The notes beneath the pieces were generated by a model. That model was not told the DNA's origin, searched no databases, and saw nothing but the letters and a program-made list of their open reading frames with translations. Shown here one piece after another: positions 33,293 to 43,060 of a stretch of 64,000 bases of DNA. Position numbers and translations under genes: made by a program. Source of the stretch: Planctomicrobium piriforme (lineage in GTDB: Bacteria > Planctomycetota > Planctomycetia > Planctomycetales > Planctomycetaceae); NCBI GenBank assembly GCA_945860955.1, contig CAMATH010000025.1, positions 1 to 64,000 on the forward strand, read 5' to 3'. Within the stretch, counting starts at the first letter, position 1, and each line of letters opens with the position of its first letter.

Positions 33293-34051
33293 ATGAGTCA
33301 ACTGTCGCGACGCGCCTTCGCCCAGCGGACGCTGGGATCCATTCTCTCGTACTCTCTGCTGCAAACGCTGGTGCAGCATGATCTGTTCGCCGACGAGACG
33401 AGACCAGCCGTTGTCAAATGGCTGGCCCGGGTCAATCAACTCGGCTGGGACTTGAAAGAACAAAAGCTCTCTCAGGCCGACTGGCAGAAGACGATTGAAG
33501 AACTCTACGCGAAGGCGGATGTCGACGGCTTTCTGGCGCTCATTGATTTCGACAAGTTGACCAAGAATCTCGAACTCGTCGATACCGGAGCCCGCAGTCT
33601 GCAGTTCAAGTTCCCCAAGATCGACGGAATCCCTGAGAATGTCGCCTGGGGCAAGCAGATCTTCGCGCTCAAACAGGGGCGCTCGGTTGTGCCGCACGGG
33701 CACAACAACATGGCGACTGCGTTCCTGATTCTCAAAGGGGAGTTCCACGGTCGCCATTACGATCGACTCGAGGATCAAACGGAACACTTCATCCTGAAGC
33801 CGACGATCGACCGCAAGTTCACCGTCGGCGAATGCTCGACGGTTTCCGACGTCAAAGACAACGTCCACTGGTTCAAGTCGCTGTCGACCGAGACCGCGTT
33901 CATCTTCAACATCCATGTCACAGGGATCAACTCTGAGAACAAGGATCCGACCGGGAGGCTTTATGTCGACCCGGCGGGGGAGAAGCTGGAGGGGGGGAAA
34001 TTGCGCTGCCGGCGGATTGATTACGATGAGGCGAATAAGCTCTATGGGTGA
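33293..34051 (+). CDS. Tat-exported cupin-like protein
   Basis: 252 residues. A twin-arginine signal (LSRRAFAQRTLGSILSYSLL) precedes a helical part and a beta-barrel that reads like a cupin. The segment GRSVVPHGHNNMATAFLILKGEFHGRHYDR holds the His-x-His and downstream Glu typical of a metal site, and the second half FTVGECSTVSDVKDNVHWFKS supplies the other His. Reaction unknown; cysteine-dioxygenase-like and other cupins share the pattern. The gene is flanked by inverted copies of a short repeat (33153, 34076). Confidence 0.7.
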   Translation: MSQLSRRAFAQRTLGSILSYSLLQTLVQHDLFADETRPAVVKWLARVNQLGWDLKEQKLSQADWQKTIEELYAKADVDGFLALIDFDKLTKNLELVDTGARSLQFKFPKIDGIPENVAWGKQIFALKQGRSVVPHGHNNMATAFLILKGEFHGRHYDRLEDQTEHFILKPTIDRKFTVGECSTVSDVKDNVHWFKSLSTETAFIFNIHVTGINSENKDPTGRLYVDPAGEKLEGGKLRCRRIDYDEANKLYG

Positions 34052-34075
34052 GGTCGCTGGCACGCGGGCGCGGCG

Positions 34076-34104
34076 CAGGGGGCTGACGCCAACCCCGCTC
34101 GCCA
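34076..34104. repeat. Short dispersed element, right copy (inverted)
   Basis: Reads CAGGGGGCTGACGCCAACCC onward on the plus strand and pairs with the element at 33153-33180. It ends five bases before the stop codon of the leftward AsmA-like gene. Confidence 0.65.
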
Positions 34105-34108
34105 GAGG

Positions 34109-37100
34109 TTAGCGATCGAGCAGTCGGCGCAGGGGCCCCTGCAGGAGATCCTCAAGGGCCCCCTGACCGATCTCTTTGAGTATTCGCCGAATGGTTCCAG
34201 TTTCGAGCCGCGGCTTCTTCAGTGTTCCCTCGATCGGAATCACCAGGCCGCGCCCCTCCGGCCCATTGAGGAACGGCAACACCCGGGTCCATTCCGGCGG
34301 AAACACCAGTACCGCGGTCAGATTGAGTGTCTGATCGAGGCCGACCGAACCCACGGTACCAACGGCGACTTTTCTCAACTGCACGACGGCGAGCGAATGA
34401 AACAGACGACCGTCGTGCAATTCAAAGTCAATCGCCTGATTGCCGATCGTCGCCAGCGGCTTGTCGAGTTGCAGCAGGTCACCCGACGCGCCAATCCGGC
34501 TGACAGCCGACTCAATCAGCCCCACGACCTCGCCAAGCTGATCGAAAAGTGGACCGGGAAGGACGCGTCCCTCGGGGATCTCGAGTCTCCCACTCAACTG
34601 AGCGGTTGACATGTCCCCTAAGGAGAGCTGCGTTTCATCCAGCAGCAGCGAAAACCGTCCTTCCGCACGGGTCGCCTGCGAAAGAATCGGCGCGACAAAC
34701 TGCAACCAGCCGTTGCACACTTCCTGCGTCAATTCGACATCAGTCATCACCGGGCCAGCCCCCCGCGAGAAGACCGGCGGTCGCTCGTTGAGATCGAGGT
34801 TCCCCGAAAAGAACATTCGGCCGCCACTGAGATCCATCTCCGCAGGCGTGAGCGCCGCCACCCCGTTCGCATAGTGTGTCTGCAACGTGACTGGCCCCGC
34901 GCTCAATCCGAACGCGTTCGCCTGTCGCCAGCCGCCGGTGATATCCCCCTCGAGTTCCGCCAAATGACCGTGGATTTCTACGTCAAATCTCTGCTCCCCA
35001 ACGAATCGGACCGGCCCTTTCGAAAGCGGCGCAACGTGTGTCACAAGGTCTTCGAGAGTCGTCACCAGATTGCCGGTGATATCCACGCGATTCGTGGAAA
35101 GCAGTTTTGAGACGGTCCCGCTGGCATCGAGCCGTAGCCCCGCCGTTGCCACAGAAACCGTGTCGATTGTTAGGGTGCGATTGCCGACATCCATCCGGTA
35201 GTCGCCCGTCAGCGTCAATTGGGGATCGCTCCACATGGTTTCCCAGGCTTCTTCGCGGACCCATTCCATTGCGCTCGCTTCGCGTTCGGCGATTCGTTTC
35301 GCCTGAGCGGCCTTGGCCGCCTCTTTTCGCGCATCGCGGCGGTCGGCTCGCTCCGCCTTCGCCTGGACACGTTTCGCACGTCGATCGAGTGGTGCTTCCG
35401 GTCGTGGCCTGACTGGTGCTGCCGGGGGCGCATTCTCGTCCCGAAAAGTTTGGGGGAGAATGCCACCGGATCGATCGCCGTCCCCCGACTCGTTTCGATC
35501 CGCGCCATCGGGCAAAGGAGCGCTCCGCGGTTGTTCCACCAGTCGCGACACCAGCCGACGATATTCCAGATCGCGAACCACGATCTGACTGGTGAGCGTG
35601 ATCTCCCCCTCTTCCGGTTGTCGCAACTGCCCGGTGATTTCGAGTTTTCCCGCGAATTCCATTCGTTTCGATTCGCCGGCCAAACCGAACCGAGTCGCGA
35701 GTTCGGCGACATCTCCTGATCCACTCAGTCGCAATGAGTCACCGTCTGGTTTTCCAATCAGCGTGAACACCGGCGTCGTGATCGTCAGAGAATCCACCAC
35801 GACCCGGTCGCGCTGCTGTTGAATCGCGAGATCCACATCGATGGGTGACTCCCATACCACGGGCTCACCATCGACACGGGCTTCGACACGCGGAGCGCCG
35901 ACAGCGGCCTTCCACACCACCCGTTCGCCGACTTCGTCCGGTGTCGCGCGCAGTTCGACTTTCAAATCGCCGACGAGTAATTCGGTATTCACGGGGAGCG
36001 ATACGGTCTCGGGCAACATCTGGGTCAATTGGGCAAGATCGACATTCCCCTGAATCGTCATCGGTCCTCCTTGTGGACGAGGAACTCCAGAGAGTGACAT
36101 CGCTCCGCTGGCGGTCCAGGCACCGAGTGGGGACTTCGCTTCCAGCGTGTGAACTCGAACGAAGCCGTCCTCCAGATCGATCGACAGATCGACCGTCGAC
36201 TCGGCTAACGTAATTCGATCGGTCCCGACCAGCGACGGCAGATCGAGTACCAAATCGGCCACCCCCATTCTCCCCTGAATCGAACCGGTGATCCTTCCGC
36301 CCGCGTCGCCCACCACATGCAGTTTGAGCGCGCAGTCCCCCGCACCGGTCAACGAAACCTCTTTCAACCATGTTTCAGGGAGCAGGCGGACAAGAAACGG
36401 AACCGCCGATTCGAGAGGCAATCCATTTCCGCGAATCGTCACGTCCGCCGACAACGCATCTCCCGGTCGCGGCTCCTGCCACGTCGCATTCACGTTCAAC
36501 CCATCGTCCGCGGAACCGTTCGCGGGACGCGAGGTCAGTTCGAGAGTGTGTTCCGTGTCTTTTCCCGGGGGATTGAAAATCGCCAGTCGGATGTCGTTCC
36601 ATTCGGCACTCCGACCTGTCACCGTATCGAGAATCTTCAGGACTCCCCCGACAGACTCAAACTCAGCCGGCTTTCTCGGGCGTTTCCCTTCATATTCGAG
36701 CACAGGCAGCAGTGCGTCTTGAAGATTGCTGCCATCCGCTCGCAACCGCAGCGAGATCACGGGCTTCGATGTGGACAATCGCGGCCGCTGGTTTGGATGT
36801 AACAGGCGCGACACAATCGACCGATCATCCTGTGTCGACTCCACCGTCAGAAACGGTTCGCCATCCTGGTCAAAGAAACGCACGTCGTGCAGGACCGCGG
36901 GACCGAACCACGCCAGACTGGCGCTACCGACTTCAATCTTTCCAGTGAAACCGCGCAAGCGTGTTCGCGGCAATTCGTGACGCAAGGGTGACCATGCGAC
37001 AATCGTCGGCCCCGCGGCAATCACCGCGAACAGCCCCAACACGACGAACAGGGCGTTTCGCTTCCATGCCGAACGCTGCGGAGCCGCCGTGAGGGATAGC

Positions 37101-37156
37101 ATGGTCGCTGGCGGATCGGACGCGTTTTCCGCAGGAAGATTTGAGTCAATCGTCAC
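34109..37156 (-). CDS. AsmA-like/TamB-like envelope protein
   Basis: 1015 residues from GTG 37156, which overlaps the stop of the upstream oxidoreductase gene (GTGA); ATG 37102 is an alternative. One N-terminal membrane helix (NALFVVLGLFAVIAAGPTIVAW) anchors a long, repetitive beta-rich body of the AsmA/DUF748 type: GFTGKIEVGSASLAWFGPAVLHDVRFFD, LRLSGSGDVAELATRFG, RLDASGTVSKLLSTNRVDITG and a terminal RGLVIPIEGTLKKPRLE. A low-complexity Arg/Ala/Glu-rich insert lies around residues 600-690. AsmA-like proteins span the periplasm and are implicated in lipid transport to the outer membrane. The role here is inferred from the fold. Confidence 0.82.
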   Translation of the reverse strand: MTIDSNLPAENASDPPATMLSLTAAPQRSAWKRNALFVVLGLFAVIAAGPTIVAWSPLRHELPRTRLRGFTGKIEVGSASLAWFGPAVLHDVRFFDQDGEPFLTVESTQDDRSIVSRLLHPNQRPRLSTSKPVISLRLRADGSNLQDALLPVLEYEGKRPRKPAEFESVGGVLKILDTVTGRSAEWNDIRLAIFNPPGKDTEHTLELTSRPANGSADDGLNVNATWQEPRPGDALSADVTIRGNGLPLESAVPFLVRLLPETWLKEVSLTGAGDCALKLHVVGDAGGRITGSIQGRMGVADLVLDLPSLVGTDRITLAESTVDLSIDLEDGFVRVHTLEAKSPLGAWTASGAMSLSGVPRPQGGPMTIQGNVDLAQLTQMLPETVSLPVNTELLVGDLKVELRATPDEVGERVVWKAAVGAPRVEARVDGEPVVWESPIDVDLAIQQQRDRVVVDSLTITTPVFTLIGKPDGDSLRLSGSGDVAELATRFGLAGESKRMEFAGKLEITGQLRQPEEGEITLTSQIVVRDLEYRRLVSRLVEQPRSAPLPDGADRNESGDGDRSGGILPQTFRDENAPPAAPVRPRPEAPLDRRAKRVQAKAERADRRDARKEAAKAAQAKRIAEREASAMEWVREEAWETMWSDPQLTLTGDYRMDVGNRTLTIDTVSVATAGLRLDASGTVSKLLSTNRVDITGNLVTTLEDLVTHVAPLSKGPVRFVGEQRFDVEIHGHLAELEGDITGGWRQANAFGLSAGPVTLQTHYANGVAALTPAEMDLSGGRMFFSGNLDLNERPPVFSRGAGPVMTDVELTQEVCNGWLQFVAPILSQATRAEGRFSLLLDETQLSLGDMSTAQLSGRLEIPEGRVLPGPLFDQLGEVVGLIESAVSRIGASGDLLQLDKPLATIGNQAIDFELHDGRLFHSLAVVQLRKVAVGTVGSVGLDQTLNLTAVLVFPPEWTRVLPFLNGPEGRGLVIPIEGTLKKPRLETGTIRRILKEIGQGALEDLLQGPLRRLLDR

Positions 37157-38538
37157 AGCGTCCAGCCCTTGCGGAATTCGGTATGCACAAACGGATTCAT
37201 TTCGGGCGCATTCTTGAACTTCAGGCTCGCACTGTCCCATTCGAGTCGGCGGCCCGGGGCACGCAACGACAGGACTCCCAGCAGTGCGGTCTCGGTCATC
37301 GGGCCGGCGTATTCGAAATTCGAAATGGCCGCCTGTCCCCCCTTGCACGCCGCGAGCCACTCTTCGTAGTGACCAGCGGAACGGGCCATGGATTTGGGAA
37401 TCTTTGTCGCCGCATCATGCAGACCGGCCGGCAAGAGGCGCGGCATGCCGCCGTGCGAGCTGTGGAACATCTTCCCTTTGCTGCCAATGTAAAGCACACC
37501 GTTGTCAGGCAGACGTTCGCCCGCGGGCAGTTCAGCCGGCGTCGCCGGCATCAGCCCGCCGTCGTACCATGTGAGTCGCACCGGTGGCAGTTCGCCCCGC
37601 GCGGGGAAATCGTAGAAGATCATCGCGGCGATGGGATAAGTCTCGGTATTGGGGCGTTTGCCTTCGAGCTCGGAACCATCCAGCGTCGTGCGCGATTCGA
37701 CGGTCGTCGGTGCCCCGAGCTTCAACGCCCAAACCGGGTGGTCGATGATGTGACAACCCATGTCACCCATCGCGCCGGTGCCGTAGTCCATCCAGCCGCG
37801 CCACCCGACGGGACAATAGGCGGGGTTGTACGGACGCTCGGCAATCGGCCCCTGCCAGAGATTCCAATCGAGCGTCTTGGGAATCGCGGGACTTTCGGCA
37901 GGCCGACCAATTCCCTGCTTCCAGAGTTTTCCCGCCCGGTCGGACCAACAATGCACCTCACGCACCTCGCCGATGATTCCCGCCTGGATCCATTCGTTGG
38001 TGAGCCGGGCACCCTCGGTCGCGTGGCCCTGATTTCCCATCTGGGTGGCAACGCCGGCTTTACGCGCAGCTTCCGTGACGGTGCGACATTCCAGCAGCGT
38101 GTGAGTCAGTGGCTTCTGACAGAAAACGTGTTTGCCCGCGCGAATCGCGGCGAGCGTGGCGACCGCATGAATGTGGTCGGGAGTGCCGACCGTCACGGCG
38201 TCAATATTCTTCGCCTCTTTGTCGATCATCTCGCGGAAATCGCGGTACTTCTTCGCCATGGGGTGAGCGTTGAAACTCCCCGCCGCCCGTTCGTCATCGA
38301 CATCGCACAGCGCGATGATATTCGCCCCCAATTTTGACACCGTTGCGACGTCTCCCCCTCCCATTCCCCCAACACCAATGCCAGCGATATTGACCCGCTC
38401 GCTGGGGGCGATGAACCCGACTCCTCCCAACACATGACGCGGCACAATGGTGAAGCCAAACACGGCGGCGGCACTCCCGGCGACGAATTGGCGACGGGTC
38501 GAGTGATTGGAGGACGGCGGCGTGGTGGTGAGCGACAT
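37153..38538 (-). CDS. Tat-exported Gfo/Idh/MocA-family oxidoreductase
   Basis: 461 residues from ATG 38538 (GGAG upstream). The twin-arginine signal STRRQFVAGSAAAVFGFTIV is followed by the Rossmann motif IAGIGVGGMGGGD and the catalytic-lysine segment VFCQKPLTHTLLECR (the family's EKP as QKP). The C-terminal domain carries GAMGDMGCHIIDHPVWAL. It belongs to the long, planctomycete-expanded group acting outside the cytoplasmic membrane, probably on sugars or sugar acids. The next gene downstream starts within its stop codon. Confidence 0.9.
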   Translation of the reverse strand: MSLTTTPPSSNHSTRRQFVAGSAAAVFGFTIVPRHVLGGVGFIAPSERVNIAGIGVGGMGGGDVATVSKLGANIIALCDVDDERAAGSFNAHPMAKKYRDFREMIDKEAKNIDAVTVGTPDHIHAVATLAAIRAGKHVFCQKPLTHTLLECRTVTEAARKAGVATQMGNQGHATEGARLTNEWIQAGIIGEVREVHCWSDRAGKLWKQGIGRPAESPAIPKTLDWNLWQGPIAERPYNPAYCPVGWRGWMDYGTGAMGDMGCHIIDHPVWALKLGAPTTVESRTTLDGSELEGKRPNTETYPIAAMIFYDFPARGELPPVRLTWYDGGLMPATPAELPAGERLPDNGVLYIGSKGKMFHSSHGGMPRLLPAGLHDAATKIPKSMARSAGHYEEWLAACKGGQAAISNFEYAGPMTETALLGVLSLRAPGRRLEWDSASLKFKNAPEMNPFVHTEFRKGWTL

Positions 38539-38656
38539 GGGGAATCTCCGGCGCAGGGGTAAACGCGAATGCTGTCGGTGGTTGTATCGACGCAGTCGCG
38601 AATGCCGCAAGCGGGCGTGGTGGCCAGTCACGACGATGCCGCGCGCCAGGCGGCGA

Positions 38657-40003
38657 TTATTCCGCCGTCACCACAATCATATCGCCCCCGTCCGATTCCG
38701 CCTCGATTTCACTCGAGGCCAGATTCGCCAAGGGAGTCAGCACCGGGTCGCGATCGGGGTGGCGTGCCGCCGTCAACCCGTAGATGCACGCTGCCAGGCA
38801 GGCGACGGAGGCCGAGCCGACGAACATCAGGCTGTAGCCAAATGTCGCCCGGTTCCCATCGACGCCGTATTTGTTCCCCCAGTCGATCACCGTTCCCAGA
38901 ACGGGGGCCGCGACCGCCAGTCCGATTTCCTGGAAACCCAGAATCAAAGTTGTCCCGGTTCCACGGTACTCCGTTGGAAACCGGCCCGCGCCAATGGAAA
39001 TGACCGCGGGAAACAGCAGCGCATGTCCGAAGCCACAGACCGACCCCGGGAGTGTGAACCACGCATCCGAGTTCACCAGCAGAAACATCGCCTGCCCCAC
39101 GGACAGTCCCGCCAGCCCCCACAGCACCATTTTGTGTCGACCCAGTTTCGTCCCCCACTCTCGAAACAGCCAGCGACAGAAGAACGCTGTCACTGAGTAC
39201 GGCAGGAAAAACATGGCAATCCCGCGCAGTCCCATCGCGGAAGCGTACCGACTGAGAAACACGGTCGTGACCGCGAAGCTGGTCCCCATCGCCAGAGAGA
39301 CGAGTGTCACCGGACCGGGCCAGTAACGGAACAGCAGCCGCAGCGGTCCAACGAATTGCTCCGGGGCCACGTGATGTTCGTGCCGGGTCAGTTCCAACAC
39401 GAACAGTGTATGCAACAGGCCGCCAACCAGAGTTCCACCGAACACGCAGAGAAAGGGAAATTGTCCCAGCGGGAACCACGAGAAAATCAGGTCTCCCAAA
39501 TTGGTTCCCAGAATGGTCCCGATGAATCCACTGCTGCCGAGACTGCCGATGACCTCGGTCCGGCGATGCGCGGGAACCTGGTCCTGGATGTTCACAATGC
39601 CGCAGGTGAACATGCCGGCGACACTGAGCTGTTGCGCGATTCTGGCGAACCAGAGGAGGGGCGAGATCCGGTCAGCGGCCAGGTGCGAGACGCAACCGAC
39701 AATGAACACCACCGCCGACACCAGCCACACTCTTCGCGGACCGTAGCGATCGATCGCCCGCCCCAGCACCAGTCGAAACAGAATGGCGGCAATCAACCCG
39801 CTTTGCACGATCCAGCCCGTGAGCGCTTTCGTTCCGCCAAAGTACTCAACGTAGTCGGCGAACCGAAACGTGAGAGAATTGGCCGCCACCAGCGCGAGAT
39901 TGGCTCCGTAAGCGAGCCAGAAATCGCGGGTGTAAATCGACGGTTCGTCGAGGGTGGAAAGCGGTGCGGGGGGTGACGGAGGCATTGGCGGGGATTGCAT
40001 CAT
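38657..40003 (-). CDS. Major facilitator superfamily transporter
   Basis: 448 residues, twelve transmembrane helices. The conserved loop 2-3 motif appears as GRAIDRYGPRRVWL, and the related loop 8-9 segment as REWGTKLGRHKMVLWG. It exports or imports a small solute; the substrate is unknown. It ends about 120 bases upstream of the leftward oxidoreductase and could share its transcript. A promoter should lie in the gap of 180 bases to the divergent lipoprotein gene. Confidence 0.88.
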   Translation of the reverse strand: MMQSPPMPPSPPAPLSTLDEPSIYTRDFWLAYGANLALVAANSLTFRFADYVEYFGGTKALTGWIVQSGLIAAILFRLVLGRAIDRYGPRRVWLVSAVVFIVGCVSHLAADRISPLLWFARIAQQLSVAGMFTCGIVNIQDQVPAHRRTEVIGSLGSSGFIGTILGTNLGDLIFSWFPLGQFPFLCVFGGTLVGGLLHTLFVLELTRHEHHVAPEQFVGPLRLLFRYWPGPVTLVSLAMGTSFAVTTVFLSRYASAMGLRGIAMFFLPYSVTAFFCRWLFREWGTKLGRHKMVLWGLAGLSVGQAMFLLVNSDAWFTLPGSVCGFGHALLFPAVISIGAGRFPTEYRGTGTTLILGFQEIGLAVAAPVLGTVIDWGNKYGVDGNRATFGYSLMFVGSASVACLAACIYGLTAARHPDRDPVLTPLANLASSEIEAESDGGDMIVVTAE

Positions 40004-40183
40004 AGGGCTAAACCGGGGATAGGGGCAATCTCAGGTTTTGTATTGCCGTCCAACGGGTTTTGTGATAGCAAACCGCCCCCTCCGAGACTTCCTCCCCGCG
40101 TTCACACCGAAGAATTCCGCCGTCGGAACCCCACCGGCGCATTCCGTGTTGTCCCTCCCCTTTGTCATCCCCGGTGTGCCCCA

Positions 40184-40729
40184 ATGAATAGTCCGAAACT
40201 GTTGTTTTGGCTTCTACTGGCCGTGACGGAAGTCGGATGCGCGACCGGCCCCGTGGTCCAGAACCGACAGGATGCTGCGGAACATCTGACGGCGGCGGCC
40301 CGGGGTCAGGTCTCCCCGCGTCCCCCGGATTACACCCTGCGCGGCGATCAGGCCGACGCAATGCCGCAGGGGTCGCGCTGCGTGATCGAAACCACCGACG
40401 CCGATCCGGTTCGCGTGATCACGGCGACTGTGCTGAAGGTGGACGGCTCACACGCTCTACTGCGAACGGGTGTGACCCGCACGCTGTCACGTGAGTGGGA
40501 ACTCGATGGCCGGGGTGATTATCCCGACACCGCACCTTCCGAAATGCATCCCAAAGGTCTCGTCGTCGAGACCCGCTTCGAAAACCTCCAATTGCCACTG
40601 TCTGAGATTCAACACGTCGATGTGTTTCTCAATTCGGCGCAGGCGAGTTGGCAACGAAACGGAGAAGGTTGGAGACCGGCGAATCGGCTGCCAGTGATGG
40701 CGAATAACGACGATTCAGGTTCGGAATGA
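40184..40729 (+). CDS. Putative lipoprotein
   Basis: 181 residues from ATG 40184. The N-terminus KLLFWLLLAVTEVGCATG is a lipoprotein signal with the lipid-modified Cys in a VGC context. The mature part has beta-strand patterns (CVIETTDADPVRVITATVLKVDG, LVVETRFENLQLPLSEIQHVDVF) but no family I can name. It is probably anchored in the cytoplasmic or outer membrane. Frames upstream of 40184 lack coding character. Confidence 0.75.
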   Translation: MNSPKLLFWLLLAVTEVGCATGPVVQNRQDAAEHLTAAARGQVSPRPPDYTLRGDQADAMPQGSRCVIETTDADPVRVITATVLKVDGSHALLRTGVTRTLSREWELDGRGDYPDTAPSEMHPKGLVVETRFENLQLPLSEIQHVDVFLNSAQASWQRNGEGWRPANRLPVMANNDDSGSE

Positions 40730-40830
40730 CAACTTGCTGGACGAAAATGGAATGATTTCTTGGAACCTGTTCACGATCGTTCCAACGCGGACCTCTGGGA
40801 GTGTAGCCTGCAAGCGGGCCGTTGATTTTT

Positions 40831-41034
40831 TAGACAGGATGAAAGGGATGAAGAGGATGGACAGGATTGCTGAGGCGACTGTCGATCGTGGGGATTGGGG
40901 GGTTCGATTGAAGCCACTTATCCAGTGAGCCGGAATGGCGAGCAACTCCATCCTGTTCATCCCTTATCATCCTCTTCATCCTGTCGAATTCTTTCCGTCG
41001 TTCGTACCCACTCTCAGAGTCGCACAACCACATT
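40831..41034. repeat. Dispersed inverted-repeat element, 'GGATGAAGAGGATG' family (copy B)
   Basis: It runs from TAGACAGGATGAAAGGGATG to CATCCTCTTCATCCTGTCG plus the tail TTCTTTCCGTCGTTCGTACC...CGCACAACCAC. The outer arms are inverted, and the centre contains GATTGCTGAGGCGACTGTCG and CCACTTATCCAGTGAG. The whole is the reverse complement of copy C at 55646-55875 with point changes. It fills the gap 40730-41214, which has no gene. Confidence 0.85.
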
Positions 41035-41214
41035 CCGCAGTTCGGTCAGGGCTTCTACAACGGCCCGCCTCGGGGCGCGGATTGCCCGAATTCCGGACGG
41101 GTTTTTAGAGCCGCATGACGTCGCAAATCCAATCGGTGGAGCCGACTCGCAGTTGCCTGTAGTATGGTCCGGATACGTGCAGCGAGCGCCACGATCCCGT
41201 CGAAAGAACCCCTC

Positions 41215-41484
41215 ATGACCACCCCCGAATCCACTCCTTCCGCCGACGGCGGTATCCCACCAGACCAACTCAAGCTCGCCCTCAAGGCGTTCAAGAAGCG
41301 TCTGAAACTGACCCGCCTCGACGCGGAATCCAAAATCGGCGTCGGGCCGATGAGCGGCGGAGCGGGCTGGGGCATTGTCGGGATCGTTCCCCCGAATCAA
41401 TATCCGCGTGCCGTCTGGGAAGAGCTGGTCAAACAGGGCAAGCTGAAACACTCCGGCAGCGGTATGTATTCACTGGTGGAGTGA
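41215..41484 (+). CDS. Small conserved-looking protein of unknown function
   Basis: 89 residues from ATG 41215. Acidic/basic helical first half (DQLKLALKAFKKRLKLTRLDAESKIG) and a second half GPMSGGAGWGIVGIVPPNQYPRAVWEELVKQGKLKHSGSGMYSLVE that looks like a compact domain with a winged-helix-like end. No signal peptide. I do not recognise a named family. The regular codon usage and the sharp start support a real gene. It converges with the DUF1552 gene, nine bases apart. Confidence 0.7.
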   Translation: MTTPESTPSADGGIPPDQLKLALKAFKKRLKLTRLDAESKIGVGPMSGGAGWGIVGIVPPNQYPRAVWEELVKQGKLKHSGSGMYSLVE

Positions 41485-41493
41485 CCCCGAATC

Positions 41494-42750
41494 TCAACTC
41501 GCGAACTCCAGCCCCGTCAGCGTCCCGGTGCTTGATCCAAACTGCTCGGCGGGAATTCCCAGCCGTTGCAGCATGCTGACGTAGAGATTGGAGAGCGGGG
41601 GCGAGTTATCGGGATGAAACGCCAGATGCTGACCGTGGTGGAATCCACCCCCCGCGAGCAGGATCGGCAGGTTTTTAGTCGAATGTGTGCTGGCGTTTCC
41701 CAGATTGCTGCTGAAGAACACCGTCGTTGTGTCCAGCAGCGTTCCACCAGCCTCCTCGGTCGTTTTCAATTTCTTGAGAAACTCGGCAAGCGCCACCAAT
41801 TTTGCCCGCTCGACCGCCAGCAACTGTTTGATTTTCCCGGGATCCTGACCATGGTGCGACAGGTCGTGGTGTCCCATGTTCACCCCTTCGATGGGTGGCA
41901 CCGCGCTGGTTCCCAGAAGAAGTAATGTGACTAGCCGGGTCGAGTCGGTCTGGAGCGCCAGATGCGTCAGATCGAACATCAGCCGAGCCCGGCCGACCAG
42001 GTCGGCACCATTCGGGCTGTCGACCGGGGGAGCCGCTTCCACTTTCGGCTTGGGCTTTCTCGACCATTCTTCGGCCCGTGCCAAGCGCTGTTCGAGTTCC
42101 CGCACGCTGGTGAAGTATTCGTCCAGCTTCGCCCGATCGTCGGTCGAAACGCCCCGTTCGACCTGCTTCGACTGACCCCGAACGGTGTCCAGAATACTCT
42201 GACCGGCACGTAGCCTGCGCGTCTGCGCCGCGACTTCATCCGGTCGCCCCTCGAGAAACAGCCTTGCGAACACCCGCGACGGAAAAATATCGGAGGGAAC
42301 GATCGCGCCGCTGCGCGTCCAGGACAAACTGAACCCCTCGCACGAAAGCACCAGGCTGGGGTGGCGGGTTTCGAGACCAATTCTTTCAGCGGCGAACTGG
42401 TCGAGCGAAATGCTGTTGCGGAATCCACCGCGAATTTCGGGATGCGGGGCCGCGGTCAGAAAGCTGAAGATCGAGTCATGCGACGGCCCGACTTCAGGAT
42501 GCGATAACCCGGAAATGACGGTGACGTCGTCGCGGAACTCTTTCAGGATCTCCAGGTGCGACGACGGAAGGTAATCTCGCCCGGCTGTCTCGGGAAAAAA
42601 CTGAGGAGGATGCAGCCCCAGCGGCGTGCAGACACACACCATCCGCCGCGGCGTCGCCGACACCTGCGCCCCGCGCGCGAACGACTCAAGCCACGGAAGC
42701 GCCAACGAAACGCCGGCGGCTTTCAGAAGAGTGCGACGATTGAGCTGCAT
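41494..42750 (-). CDS. DUF1552 family protein, Tat-exported
   Basis: 418 residues. A twin-arginine signal (LNRRTLLKAAGVSLALPWLESFA) precedes the DUF1552 body (RRMVCVCTPLGLHPPQFFPET, SHDSIFSFLTAAPHPEIRGGFRNSISLDQ, LVALAEFLKKLKTTEEAGGTLLDTT). The family is restricted mostly to Planctomycetes and relatives and is usually found near cytochrome-like DUF1549/DUF1588-type proteins. Its fold resembles the sulfatase/alkaline phosphatase-like DUF1501 group, but no reaction is known. It is divergent from the DUF1549/1553 gene. Confidence 0.9.
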   Translation of the reverse strand: MQLNRRTLLKAAGVSLALPWLESFARGAQVSATPRRMVCVCTPLGLHPPQFFPETAGRDYLPSSHLEILKEFRDDVTVISGLSHPEVGPSHDSIFSFLTAAPHPEIRGGFRNSISLDQFAAERIGLETRHPSLVLSCEGFSLSWTRSGAIVPSDIFPSRVFARLFLEGRPDEVAAQTRRLRAGQSILDTVRGQSKQVERGVSTDDRAKLDEYFTSVRELEQRLARAEEWSRKPKPKVEAAPPVDSPNGADLVGRARLMFDLTHLALQTDSTRLVTLLLLGTSAVPPIEGVNMGHHDLSHHGQDPGKIKQLLAVERAKLVALAEFLKKLKTTEEAGGTLLDTTTVFFSSNLGNASTHSTKNLPILLAGGGFHHGQHLAFHPDNSPPLSNLYVSMLQRLGIPAEQFGSSTGTLTGLEFAS

Positions 42751-42815
42751 GGCGAATTGGCAAAGGGTTCCCGAGTTGCGACGGAGGGAATGATCATATC
42801 ACCGGGCGCGTCCGC

Positions 42816-42843
42816 TTGACACACAAGCCCCCACTGATATGAT
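42816..42843 (+). promoter_or_regulatory. Predicted strong sigma-70-type promoter of the DUF1549/1553 gene
   Basis: TTGACA (42816-42821), 16-base spacer, TATGAT (42838-42843). This is the best promoter match noticed in the window. The expected start point at about 42850 leaves a 5' leader of some 210 bases before the ATG at 43061. The leader holds no gene I can support. Confidence 0.6.
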
Positions 42844-43060
42844 CCACTGTCAATCCAGAAGATTGCCAACGGTTCACCCGATGGATATGCTGGAATAGAT
42901 GCGTTCGTGCGGCGGTCCTGCCGTCGTACCACACCGAGGCGTTTACGAAAGACGCTTCCGACACGCTGACGGTTTGATGCGAGTGGGAGGTTTGCCCCCA
43001 AAGCGTCGAGTCGGCAGCGCCTGCCCGAAACGGAATTCCTTCCAACCCGGAGTACACGCG

